Below, in pieces: positions 25,505 through 33,901 of a stretch of 64,000 nt of DNA. The position numbers and the translations under genes are program-made. The notes beneath the pieces are model-generated. The model was not told the DNA's origin, did no database searches, and saw only the letters and a program-made list of their open reading frames with translations. Source of the DNA: Myxococcus virescens (GTDB taxonomy: Bacteria > Myxococcota > Myxococcia > Myxococcales > Myxococcaceae); NCBI RefSeq assembly GCF_900101905.1, contig NZ_FNAJ01000023.1:1-64000 (forward strand), written 5' to 3'. Numbering within the stretch: position 1 is the first letter of the stretch; each line of letters opens with the position of its first letter.

Positions 25505-26179
25505 TCACGCCTCCGACACCTCGCCCCCGGCCAACCTGAGGCGGCGGGGCATGGAGCGGGCAAGCGTCTCGTTGTGGGTGACGACCACGGCGGTGATGCC
25601 TTGCTCGCGGTTGACCTCCCGAAGGAGCTGGTGGATGCCCTCGCCCGTCGCCGGGTCGAGGTTGCCGGTGGGCTCGTCCGCCAGCAACACCGCGGGCTTG
25701 AGCACCAGGGCGCGCGCCAGGGCCACGCGCTGGGCCTCACCACCCGACAGTTCCCCTGGACGGTGGTCCACGCGGTGTCCCAGTCCCACCCGCTCCAGCA
25801 GTTCACGGGCATAGGCGTAGGCGGCGGTGCGGTCCTGTCGCCGGATGAGGGCGGGCATGGCGACGTTCTCCAGGGCGGTGAACTCCGGCAAGAGGAAGTG
25901 GCTCTGGAAGACGAAGCCGATGGTCTGGTTCCGGAACTCGGCGATCTCCGCGTCGTTCATGGAGAACACCGCGCGGCCCTCGAACATCACCTCGCCGGCG
26001 GCCGGGGCATCCAGGGTGCCCAGGACGTGCAGGAAGGTGCTCTTCCCCGCCCCGGACGCGCCCACCAGCGAGACGAGCTCTCCCCGCTGGATGTCCAGCG
26101 ACACGCCTCGAAGGATGTCGATGCGCTTGCCGTGCAGGAAGTAGCTCTTGAAGACGTTGCGGATGGACAAGAGCGCCAT
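25505..26179 (-). CDS. lolD: Lipoprotein-releasing system ATP-binding protein
   Basis: ATPase of the LolCDE exporter that pulls lipoproteins from the inner membrane. 224 aa: Walker A GASGAGKST, signature LSGGEAQRVALARAL and Walker B VLLADEPTGNLDPATGEG, with the MacB/LolD-type NQTIGFVFQSHFLLPEFTALENV Q-loop region (shown here as two parts). ATG 26179 is 3 bp after the permease stop. A longer frame to 26377 lies inside the permease gene and was rejected. Confidence 0.94.
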   Translation of the reverse strand: MALLSIRNVFKSYFLHGKRIDILRGVSLDIQRGELVSLVGASGAGKSTFLHVLGTLDAPAAGEVMFEGRAVFSMNDAEIAEFRNQTIGFVFQSHFLLPEFTALENVAMPALIRRQDRTAAYAYARELLERVGLGHRVDHRPGELSGGEAQRVALARALVLKPAVLLADEPTGNLDPATGEGIHQLLREVNREQGITAVVVTHNETLARSMPRRLRLAGGEVSEA

Positions 26180-26181
26180 GG

Positions 26182-28551
26182 CTACTCCGCCTTGAGGCCT
26201 TCCACCGGCTCCACACTGCTGGCCTTGAGGGCCGGGTAGATGGAGGCGAGGTAGGTGACGAGCACCGCGATGACGACGGCCAGCACGGTCTGCACCGGCT
26301 CGACGCGCACCGGCACCGCCGGGATGTAATAGACGTCCGGGTCCAGCTTGATGCCGACCTTCTCGATGAAGACGCACCAGGACAGGCCGGAAATCAGGCC
26401 GAGGAAGCCGCCCGCGACGCCAATCTGCAGGCCCTCCGCGAGGAATATCTTCACGATGCCGCCATCGGGGACGCCCAGTGCCTTGAGGACGGAAATCTCC
26501 TTCCGCTTCTCCAGCACCAGCATGATGACGGTGGCGACGATGAGGCCCGCGGCCACGATGATGATGATGGAGAGGATGATGCCCATCACCAGCTTCTCCA
26601 GGCGCAGCGCGGAGAAGAGGTTCTTGTTCATCTCTCCCCAGTCGCGTGCCCGGTAGGGATAGCCGCCCAGCACCTTCACCACCTGCGAGGCGATGCGCCG
26701 CGCATCGTCGATGTCCGCCACCTTCAGCTCGATGCCCGTGGCCCCCTTCACGTCGAAGAAGTCCTGGGCCTCCTTGAGGAGGATGTAGACGAACTTGGAG
26801 TCGTACTCGTACATGCCCGAGTAGAAGATGGCCGCCACGCGGAAGGCGCGGCTCTTCGGAATCGGGCCGGACGGCCCCAGCTCGGTGCCCAGCGGGGAGA
26901 CGACGTTCACCCGGTCTCCCACCACCACGCGCAGCGACGCCGCCAGCTCACGGCCAATGACGATGCCCGGCAGCACCGGCGCCTTCTTGGGCGTCCCGGA
27001 GCGGCGGATGATGTCGTCCTCCTCCACCCCGCTCTCCTCCGCGGGCTCCTCGTCCGGCAGGCCGCGGTGGACGATCTTCTCCGGCGTATAGAGGATGTCG
27101 AGCGAGCCGCCACCGAGGATGTTCTTGGGCAGGTCCGTCACCTCGCCCACCGTGCCCGGGTCGATGCCCTTGATGATGACGCCGTCCACGTTGCCCTCGG
27201 ACGCAATCATCACCTGGTTGATGATGAAGGGCGTCTGTCCCACGACGCCGGGCACCTTGCGGACGGACTCCATGACCTTGGCGTACTCGGGTAGGTCGCC
27301 CGCGTACTTGGACACCACCGCGTGCGCGTTGGTGCCCAGGATCTTCTGCTGCAGGTCGGCCTCGAAGCCGCTCATCACCGACAGCACGATGATGAGCGCC
27401 ATCACGCCCACGCCCACGCCGCCCACGGACAGGGCGGTCATCATCATGGTGGGCGACTGCTCCCGAAGCTTGAGGCGGTTGAGGTCGGAGGCGGCCGCCA
27501 GCGGGTCCTTCAGGCCCAGCGCGCGGATGCGGGTGCGCTCCACGGCCGCTTCCGCCGAGCGGATGATGAAGTAGATGAGCAGCGGGGGGATGATGCCGAG
27601 CATCAGCACCGCCAGCGTCCCCAGCAGCAGCGACGGCCGGAACACCGCCACGTGCCGGCGCGCGACGAAGAGCTCGAACCCCAGCTTCAGGTCCACCCGG
27701 CCGCTGCCGGCGGCGATGAAGCCGGTGTTGATGCCCAGCACCAGCGCCAGCACCAGGAAGGTGAAGACGAGCCAGTACCCCAGCTCCGGGCGGCCAATCA
27801 GCCCCGCGACGTACGTCACCTCGCGCAGCCGGTAGCCCAGCGCGAGCTGCAGCCCGGGCAGCCGCTCCATCAACGTGAGGACGATGGGGATGGGCAGGCC
27901 CAGGTACAGCACGCCGATGGTGGCCTCGGGCAGCGACAGCCGCTGCGCGCGCGACGCGCCGATGAAGCCGGAGATGAAGGCCACCATGCCACCCGCGAGC
28001 AGCGCGATGGCGAAGGCCCCGGTGGGCGGCAGCGACAAACCGCCGCTGGCGCCCTTCCCCGCCGAGCCCAGCTCCGCGGCGGACACGCCGCTGGACAGCA
28101 CCGTCTGCAGGAGGATGAGGACCACCTCCGCCAGCAGCATGCCGCCGCCGTAGGCGCCCAGGGTGCTCCAGTAGAAGTCCCGGTAGCGCGCCAGGCGCGG
28201 GTACAGCGTGGCGCCCGCGGCCGGGCTGGGCCCTTCGGTGGGCTCCGGCGCGCGGCGGATGCCGGCGGCGATGAGCGCCCACCCCGCGAGCCAGACGACG
28301 GAGCCCGCGACGAGGAGGCCCGTGTTGGGCACCGGCGCGACGGGCTGCTCGGACACGAGCAGCAGCGCGTTGAGGGCCTGGACCAGCCCGCCCCACCCCA
28401 GCAGGGACAGCCCCAGGGAGGAGCTGGTCTCCAGCCAGGCTTGAGAGGACGTGAGCGCCACCCCGAGCAGGCTGAAGCCCACCAGGGCGACCAGCGCCCC
28501 AATCCAGATGAAGGTCCAGCGATGGACGGTCTGCCGTTCGGCGGAGTGCAC
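26182..28551 (-). CDS. lolC: LolC/E-family lipoprotein-releasing permease with extra N-terminal membrane domain
   Basis: A 789-aa permease, about twice the usual LolC/LolE size (~400 aa). The C-terminal ~430 residues are canonical: VMALIIVLSVMSGFEADL in the first helix region, a periplasmic MacB-PCD-like domain, and the FtsX signature KEISVLKALGVPDGGIV with the last three helices. Residues 1-~285 add about seven hydrophobic segments of unknown origin. FELFVARRH at 292-300 resembles the true N-terminus of LolC, followed by a ~60-residue insertion with another helix. Only one permease gene is present, so it may act as a homodimer with LolD. It follows lysS by 12 bp. Confidence 0.85.
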   Translation of the reverse strand: MHSAERQTVHRWTFIWIGALVALVGFSLLGVALTSSQAWLETSSSLGLSLLGWGGLVQALNALLLVSEQPVAPVPNTGLLVAGSVVWLAGWALIAAGIRRAPEPTEGPSPAAGATLYPRLARYRDFYWSTLGAYGGGMLLAEVVLILLQTVLSSGVSAAELGSAGKGASGGLSLPPTGAFAIALLAGGMVAFISGFIGASRAQRLSLPEATIGVLYLGLPIPIVLTLMERLPGLQLALGYRLREVTYVAGLIGRPELGYWLVFTFLVLALVLGINTGFIAAGSGRVDLKLGFELFVARRHVAVFRPSLLLGTLAVLMLGIIPPLLIYFIIRSAEAAVERTRIRALGLKDPLAAASDLNRLKLREQSPTMMMTALSVGGVGVGVMALIIVLSVMSGFEADLQQKILGTNAHAVVSKYAGDLPEYAKVMESVRKVPGVVGQTPFIINQVMIASEGNVDGVIIKGIDPGTVGEVTDLPKNILGGGSLDILYTPEKIVHRGLPDEEPAEESGVEEDDIIRRSGTPKKAPVLPGIVIGRELAASLRVVVGDRVNVVSPLGTELGPSGPIPKSRAFRVAAIFYSGMYEYDSKFVYILLKEAQDFFDVKGATGIELKVADIDDARRIASQVVKVLGGYPYRARDWGEMNKNLFSALRLEKLVMGIILSIIIIVAAGLIVATVIMLVLEKRKEISVLKALGVPDGGIVKIFLAEGLQIGVAGGFLGLISGLSWCVFIEKVGIKLDPDVYYIPAVPVRVEPVQTVLAVVIAVLVTYLASIYPALKASSVEPVEGLKAE

Positions 28552-28563
28552 GCGGCCTCCTGG

Positions 28564-30117
28564 CTACTTCGCCAGTGGCTTGAGGAGGGGAAACAGGATG
28601 ACGTCCCGGATGCTCTGCGAATCCGTGAACAGCATGGCGAGCCGATCAATCCCGATGCCTTCACCGGCGGTGGGCGGCATGCCGTGCTCGAGGGCCCGGA
28701 TGTAGTCCTCGTCGTAGTCCATCGTCTCCTGCTGGCCCCGCTGCTTCGCGTCCAGCTGAGCCTGGAAGCGACCCTTCTGGTCCAACGGGTCGTTCAGCTC
28801 GGAGAAGGCGTTCGCGATTTCGCGGCCCGCCACGTACAGCTCGAAGCGGTCCGTCACGTCCGGGTTCTGGTCATTGCGCCGGGCCAGCGGCGAGACGGCG
28901 GTGGGGAAATGGGTGATGAAGGTGGGATGGATGAGCGTGTGCTCGACGTGGTGCTCGAAGAGCGCGCCCACCAGCTCACCGTGATTCATGGTGTCGATGG
29001 CCCGCCGCTCGGCCTCCGAGTGGCTCGTCTTGAGCAGTTCGTGGCGCAGCCGGTCCGCGTCCGCCATGTCCTTGTCGGACAGGCCGCTCACCACCTCGCG
29101 GATGGCCTCCGTCATGGAGATGCGCTTCCAACCCTTGCCGAAGTCGAGCACGTGGTCGCCGTACTTCACCTTCGTGTCGCCGGTGACGGCCTTGGCGGCC
29201 TCCGAAATCATCTCCTCGGAGAGGTCCATCAGGTCCTCGTACGTGGCGTACGCCTGATAGAACTCCAGCATCGTGAACTCGGGGTTGTGCCGGGTGCTGA
29301 TGCCTTCGTTGCGGAAGTTGCGGTTGACCTCGTAGACGCGCTCCAGGCCGCCCACCACCAGGCGCTTGAGATACAGCTCCGGGGCGATGCGCATGTACAG
29401 GTCGATGTCGAGCGCGTTGTGGTGCGTGGTGAAGGGCCGCGCCGCCGCGCCGGACACGAGCGGGTGCATCATCGGCGTTTCGACCTCGACGAAGTCACGC
29501 GTGTCGAGGAAGTTTCGGATGAAGCGGATGAGCTTGTTGCGCCGGAGGAAAGTCTGCTTCACGTCCGGGTTGGACACGAGGTCCAGGTACCGCTGACGGT
29601 AGCGGACCTCCACGTCCGTCAGGCCGTGCCACTTCTCCGGCAGGGGGCGCAGGGACTTGGTGAGCGGGGTGAACTTCGTGGCGGAGAGCGTGAGCTCGCC
29701 CGTCTTCGAACGGAACACCGGACCGGTGGCGGCCAGGAAGTCGCCCAAGTCACAGAGCTTGAAGGTCTCATAGGAGTCCCCCAAGGCGTCCTTCTTCATG
29801 TGGACCTGGATTTCGCCCGAGCGGTCGCGCAGCTTGATGAAGGCGGCCTTGCCGAAGGAGCGCATGGCCACGACGCGGCCGGCGACGTCATAGGGCGGAG
29901 GCGCGGCCTGCTCGATTTCCTCGGCGGACTGAGCGGCGTGCTTCTCGTGGATTTCGGCGGCCTGGTGCTGGGGACGGTAGCCGTTGCCGTACGGATTGAA
30001 GCCGGCCTCGCGCCACTTCGCGGCTTTCTCCAGCCGCTGGTCGTAGATTTCCTGTTCCTTCGTCCCGAGGTCGCCCTCGCCCGCACTCTTCTCGCTCTTG
30101 TTTTCGGTCTCGGCCAT
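28564..30117 (-). CDS. lysS: Lysyl-tRNA synthetase, class II
   Basis: Charges tRNA-Lys. 517 aa: N-terminal anticodon-binding OB fold ([21 protein letters not shown] begins it), class II motif 2 [15 protein letters not shown], and motif 3 [14 protein letters not shown] near the C-terminus. ATG 30117 begins [11 protein letters not shown]; a TTG 15 bases upstream is less likely. It appears to be the first gene of the lol-bam-lpx series, with intergenic gaps of 12, 2 and 46 bp to the next genes. Confidence 0.96.
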   Translation of the reverse strand: MAETENKSEKSAGEGDLGTKEQEIYDQRLEKAAKWREAGFNPYGNGYRPQHQAAEIHEKHAAQSAEEIEQAAPPPYDVAGRVVAMRSFGKAAFIKLRDRSGEIQVHMKKDALGDSYETFKLCDLGDFLAATGPVFRSKTGELTLSATKFTPLTKSLRPLPEKWHGLTDVEVRYRQRYLDLVSNPDVKQTFLRRNKLIRFIRNFLDTRDFVEVETPMMHPLVSGAAARPFTTHHNALDIDLYMRIAPELYLKRLVVGGLERVYEVNRNFRNEGISTRHNPEFTMLEFYQAYATYEDLMDLSEEMISEAAKAVTGDTKVKYGDHVLDFGKGWKRISMTEAIREVVSGLSDKDMADADRLRHELLKTSHSEAERRAIDTMNHGELVGALFEHHVEHTLIHPTFITHFPTAVSPLARRNDQNPDVTDRFELYVAGREIANAFSELNDPLDQKGRFQAQLDAKQRGQQETMDYDEDYIRALEHGMPPTAGEGIGIDRLAMLFTDSQSIRDVILFPLLKPLAK

Positions 30118-30141
30118 GACGCGCTTTCCCAAAGGCGCGGC

Positions 30142-30170
30142 ACCGTAGCCAAGCCTCCCCCGGGAAGCAA
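30142..30170 (-). promoter_or_regulatory. Candidate promoter of the lysS-lol-bam-lpx operon
   Basis: Minus strand TTGCTT (30170-30165), 17-bp spacer, TACGGT (30147-30142), in the 74-bp gap between the anti-sigma gene and lysS. The -35 has four of six consensus bases, the -10 three of six. Confidence 0.35.
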
Positions 30171-30191
30171 CGCAACACAGCGGATGGCCGC

Positions 30192-30575
30192 TCAGGGAGC
30201 GACCATCACCAGGAAGGCGGCCACGGCGGCCGCCAGCAGCAGCGGGATGAGGACCTCCACCGGGAGCCGGTGGTTCATATGCAGGGTGTGGAGGCCCCGC
30301 AGACCGAAGCGGCGCTTGCGGCGCACCCGGTTCATCACCAGGGAGGCGAGCGCGGGTGGGGCCTTCTCACGCTCCACGCGCTGGAGCCGCTGCACCGTGC
30401 TGGAATAGCGCTGCCAGCCCTGGCGGCAGTCGTCGCAGCCGTCCAGGTGGGTGCGAACCTCCTGCGCCTTGGGGGCGGGAAGCTCGTCGTCGGCGAGCGC
30501 GAGGAACAGGGCCCTCGCCTCGCGATGGTTCATCCGCGGTTCCACGTCCCGCAGTCTGCGATGAATGCCGTTCAT
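30192..30575 (-). CDS. Anti-sigma factor, zinc-finger (zf-HC2) type, membrane anchored
   Basis: A 127-aa protein with the anti-sigma zinc motif H-x3-C-x2-C in THLDGCDDCRQ (residues ~42-52) and one transmembrane helix at the C-terminus (EVLIPLLLAAAVAAFLVMV). The cytoplasmic zinc domain would hold the ECF sigma factor encoded just upstream, whose stop overlaps its ATG (ATGA). With almost no periplasmic tail after the helix, the release signal is probably not sensed by a large external domain. Confidence 0.85.
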   Translation of the reverse strand: MNGIHRRLRDVEPRMNHREARALFLALADDELPAPKAQEVRTHLDGCDDCRQGWQRYSSTVQRLQRVEREKAPPALASLVMNRVRRKRRFGLRGLHTLHMNHRLPVEVLIPLLLAAAVAAFLVMVAP

Positions 30576-31198
30576 GGCTCAAGCCGCCCCAGGAGGTCCG
30601 CCAGCTTTTCCCGGGCCCGGTGGAGCCGGCTCTTCACCGTGCCCTCCGGAAGCTCGGTGATGTCGATGATTTCGTCGTAGCTGAGGCCTTCGATGTCGCG
30701 CAGCGCCACCAGCATGCGCGCGTCCGGCTCCAGTTGGGAGATGGCCCACTGCACCCGGGCGCGCTCACGCGCGGATTCCAGGGCCGCATCCGGGCCGGGC
30801 GCGGTGCCCCCGCCTTCGGAGAGCAGGGCCGCGGCCTCGTCGAACACTTCGGAGCGGCCCCGACCCCGGCGCTTCAGGTACTTGAGCCGGTTGATGCAGT
30901 GGTTGCGGGTGATGCGGAACAGCCAGGTGGACAGCTTCGAGTCCTCGCGGAAGCGGCGGACGTTCTGGTGCACGCTGACGAAGATTTCCTGCACCAGGTC
31001 GTGAGCTTCCTCACGATCTCCCACCATGCGGACGCAGAAGTCGTAGAGCCGGTCCTGGTGGGTGCGCACCAGCAGCTCGAAGGCGTCCGGCTCACCCCGG
31101 CGCAGGCGGGCCAGCAGCGCCGCGTCCTGGCGGCGCGACTCGGACGCGTCCGCGGCGGCCTCTTCCTGTCCGATTTCGAGCACGCCGCCCGATGACAC
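30572..31198 (-). CDS. ECF-family RNA polymerase sigma factor
   Basis: 208 aa with region 2 (AFELLVRTHQDRLYDFCVRM ... REEAHDLVQEIFVSVHQNV ... STWLFRITRNHCINRLKY) and region 4 (LEPDARMLVALRDIEGLSY ... LPEGTVKSRLHRAREKL), the SigE/RpoE type. Regions 2 and 4 are joined by a Gly/Ser-rich linker. GTG at 31198 is supported by GGGAGGA six bases upstream. It is coupled to its anti-sigma gene, and a GGAACC-N17-GTCGGA element upstream suggests autoregulation. The stress it answers is not evident. Confidence 0.92.
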   Translation of the reverse strand: MSSGGVLEIGQEEAAADASESRRQDAALLARLRRGEPDAFELLVRTHQDRLYDFCVRMVGDREEAHDLVQEIFVSVHQNVRRFREDSKLSTWLFRITRNHCINRLKYLKRRGRGRSEVFDEAAALLSEGGGTAPGPDAALESARERARVQWAISQLEPDARMLVALRDIEGLSYDEIIDITELPEGTVKSRLHRAREKLADLLGRLEP

Positions 31199-31267
31199 CC
31201 GTGTCCTCCCGCGACAGCCCCTCCGCAGGAGGTGCCACCGTCCCTCAGCCTACCTTGGTCCCCTGCC

Positions 31268-31295
31268 CCGCGGCCCTCCGACAGCAGGGCCGCGG
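31268..31295 (-). terminator. GC-rich hairpin after prfB
   Basis: Perfect 10-bp inverted repeat CCGCGGCCCT/AGGGCCGCGG with an 8-nt loop, 44 bp past the prfB stop. There is no T-tract on the minus strand, so it would be a weak terminator. It overlaps the -10 of the candidate ECF promoter. Confidence 0.4.
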
Positions 31296-31305
31296 AAAAG
31301 GTTCC
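31277..31305 (-). promoter_or_regulatory. Candidate ECF-sigma promoter for the sigma/anti-sigma operon
   Basis: Minus strand GGAACC (31305-31300), 17-bp spacer, GTCGGA (31282-31277). GGAAC with a GTC-type -10 is the classic ECF pattern. It lies 79 bp before the sigma-factor GTG, consistent with positive autoregulation. Confidence 0.45.
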
Positions 31306-31338
31306 GGGCGAAGGCGAGGAAACAGTGAGGCGCGGCGC

Positions 31339-32461
31339 CTAGTCCGCGCCCGCACTGCGGTTGGGGTTCTTCACGCCCAGCAACTGGGCGGTGACGAACT
31401 CCTCCAGGTCCCCATCCAGCACGGCGTCCACGTTGCCCGTCTCGATGCCGGTGCGCAGGTCCTTGACCATGCGGTACGGCGCCATGACGTAGGAGCGGAT
31501 CTGCGAGCCGAAGGAGATGTCCTTCTTCTGCGCCTCGGCGGCGTCGCGCGCGGCCTCGCGCTTCTTCATCTCCAGTTCGTACAGGCGACCCCGCAGAATC
31601 TTGAAGGCCATGTCCTTGTTGGCCGACTGCGAACGCTCCGTTTGGCAGGTGATGATGATGCCGGTGGGCAGGTGGCGCAGCTGCGCGGTGGATGACGTCT
31701 TGTTCACCTTCTGGCCGCCCGCGCCGCCGCCGCGGATGAACTTCAAGTCGATGTCCTTCTCCGGGATGTCGATCTGGATGGTGTCATCCACCTCCGGATA
31801 GACGTCCACGGACGCGAAGGCCGTCTGCCGGCGCGCGTTGGCGTCGAAGGGCGAAATCCGCACCAGCCGGTGCACGCCCACTTCCGCCTTCAGGTAGCCG
31901 TAGGCGAAGTCACCTTCGATGCGCAGGGAGACGTTCTTGAAGCCCGCCTCTTCCCCCGGCACCTCGTCGTTGATTTCGACCTTCCAGCCCTTGTTCTCGC
32001 AGTAGCGGGTGTACATGCGCAGGAGCATGGCCGCCCAGTCCATGGAGTCCGTGCCACCGGCGCCGGCGTTGATGTCCATGAAGCAGCTGCTGCGGTCCTG
32101 CTCGCCGGACAGCATGCGCGCCAGCTCCAGCTTGGCGACGTCGCCCTCCAGCCCCGTGAGGGAGCCTTCCGCTTCCTGGGTGGTGGCCTCGTCGTTGGCC
32201 TCGGCGGCCAGCTCGAAGAGCACCTGCGCGTCATCCAGGCCGCGCATCACCTTGTCGTAGGCGCCGACGCTGGCCTCCAGCGTGGACTTCTCCTTCAAGA
32301 GCGCCTGCGCCTTGGTGTTGTCGTCCCAGAAGGTGGGCAGCGTGGAGTCGCGTTCAATCAGCGCGATGCGGGACCGCTTGCGGTCGAGGTCAAAGATGCC
32401 CCCGGAGCGCCAACACACGCTCCCTGAGGCCGTTGATCTTCTCCATCGAATCGTTCGCCAT
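31339..32461 (-). CDS. prfB: Peptide chain release factor 2, with programmed +1 frameshift
   Basis: Recognises UAA/UGA. The frame opens at ATG 32461 (MANDSMEKINGLRERVLALRG then HL, 23 codons) and meets an in-frame TGA at 32392-32390 in the context CGG GGG CAT CTT TGA C, matching the E. coli RF2 site: a Shine-Dalgarno-like GGGGG three bases before CTT, then UGA-C. Shifting +1 continues as FDLDRKRSRI to the stop at 31339, giving ~373 aa. The GGQ motif is in GGGAGGQKVNKTSSTAQ and the stop-codon tripeptide region shows SPFD. RF2 thereby controls its own level. Confidence 0.96.
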
Positions 32462-32479
32462 GGCTTCTTTCCGTATCCT

Positions 32480-33802
32480 CTAGGGAGTCTTCAGCGATGC
32501 GACGGCATCCCGCCGTCCGGCTGACGCGCGGTCCGCCCTGGGGAGGCGCGCCAGTACTCGATCCAGACCGAATGCGCCCGCCATGCCCAGGGAGATGGGC
32601 AGGATGAGCGCGATGAGCCGCCAGTTGTCCTGGTCGAAGGGCGGCAACACCTTGAGCACCACGCCCAGCACACCCAGGACGGCCAGCAGCGTCCACACCT
32701 TGAACAGGCGCGTGCGAGCCTTCTGGCTGCCCCACGTCAGCGCCACGCCGAAGGGCAGCGCCAACAGCGTCAGCGGGTTGGCCAGGAAAAGATTCTCATT
32801 GCGGTACGTCACCGTGTGGTCCGTCACCAACCCCATGATGAACAGCGCGGTGCCCGGCAACCCGAGCGCCAGCCCCACCACGGCGTTCTCCAGCCCGAGC
32901 AGCAGGCGGGCCACGCGGCTGCCCCGCTGGCGCTCCCACACCGCCAGCCCGACCGCCAGGCCGCCCAGGGCCAGGCCCAACGCGAGAAGCCACGGGCCCC
33001 ACGGGGGAGGCTCCGCCGGCGGACGCCGACGCGTGGAGGATTCGTAGTAGTTCCAGCTCTTCGCCGCGAGCGACGCCGTTTGCCCGTCCGCCCCCTTCAC
33101 CTGGAGCGCCGCGACCTGGGCCTCCAGCTCATCCGGCAGGAAGGCCTCCTCCCACTTCGTGATGGGACGGTCGATCTCGTCGTTCATCATGAAGTCGAGC
33201 AGCACGCTCATGGGCGCGTTCACCGCGGTGTAGCGACGGGTGTGCTCGCGCAGCGTCATCCGCCCGGGTGCCCGGTCCGCCTCGCGGAGCTGGCCGCCCG
33301 TGGCCACGTCAATCATGTCCCGCAGCCGCGTGACGCAGTTGTCGTTGTAGTGGTGGTACAGGTACTCGCGGTTCTCCGGCAGCACGTTCTCCGCCAGCCG
33401 CTTCGCCACGACGACGCGCTGCTCGGGCGTGAGGTTGAGTTCCTGCACGCGGACGTCGCGGTCCTCGGCCTGGTAGTAGCGGAAGGTGCCACCCACTGAC
33501 GACTGGCCCACCCAGAACTCCAGCCGGCCCATGGCGAAGCGCGCGAGCATGGCCTCGTCGAAGGAGAACATGCCGTAGTTGTAGAGGCGCGACATCTGCC
33601 GCCGCCGGTCCTCCACCACCAGCGAGCCGTGGCCCCACCAGGACGGCACGTCATCCCCGGGACTGAACGTCACCAGGAGGATGGCCAGGTCCTCGCCCTG
33701 GCTTTCTCCCGTGCCCCACGGCGGCATGGAGGCCGCGCGCGCGGGCGCCGCCAGGAGCAGCAGGCCGAGCAGGCAGGAGGCGATGAGTGATGGGCGGAGC
33801 AT
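32480..33802 (-). CDS. DUF4105-family exported membrane protein
   Basis: 440 aa from ATG 33802. Signal peptide or anchor MLRPSLIASCLLGLLLLAAPARA, then a ~240-residue extracytoplasmic domain with SWWGHGSLVVEDR and the conserved YHHYNDNCVTRLRDMID, a Cys/His papain-like arrangement known from DUF4105 proteins. The C-terminal ~170 residues hold about five transmembrane helices. Enzymatic role is unproven. A GTG at 33817 is an alternative start. It lies 18 bp before prfB but shares no evident pathway with it. Confidence 0.78.
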   Translation of the reverse strand: MLRPSLIASCLLGLLLLAAPARAASMPPWGTGESQGEDLAILLVTFSPGDDVPSWWGHGSLVVEDRRRQMSRLYNYGMFSFDEAMLARFAMGRLEFWVGQSSVGGTFRYYQAEDRDVRVQELNLTPEQRVVVAKRLAENVLPENREYLYHHYNDNCVTRLRDMIDVATGGQLREADRAPGRMTLREHTRRYTAVNAPMSVLLDFMMNDEIDRPITKWEEAFLPDELEAQVAALQVKGADGQTASLAAKSWNYYESSTRRRPPAEPPPWGPWLLALGLALGGLAVGLAVWERQRGSRVARLLLGLENAVVGLALGLPGTALFIMGLVTDHTVTYRNENLFLANPLTLLALPFGVALTWGSQKARTRLFKVWTLLAVLGVLGVVLKVLPPFDQDNWRLIALILPISLGMAGAFGLDRVLARLPRADRASAGRRDAVASLKTP

Positions 33803-33901
33803 GGCTTGGTCCAACACGCGGGAGGCCGCCTACCTATCACGCACGCCGCCCGGCTCAACGGGATGGATACTGGATTGTCCAGCGGGGAGCCGGCGGAGGG
33901 C

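Noticed and set aside
27322-30408. 1028-aa plus-strand frame opposite lolC/E, lysS and the anti-sigma gene
   Set aside because: Spans several real genes and an intergenic region on the other strand, with low-complexity content. It is a codon-bias artefact.
30356-31195. 279-aa plus-strand frame opposite the sigma factor
   Set aside because: Antisense to sigma regions 2 and 4 that are well conserved; no independent evidence.
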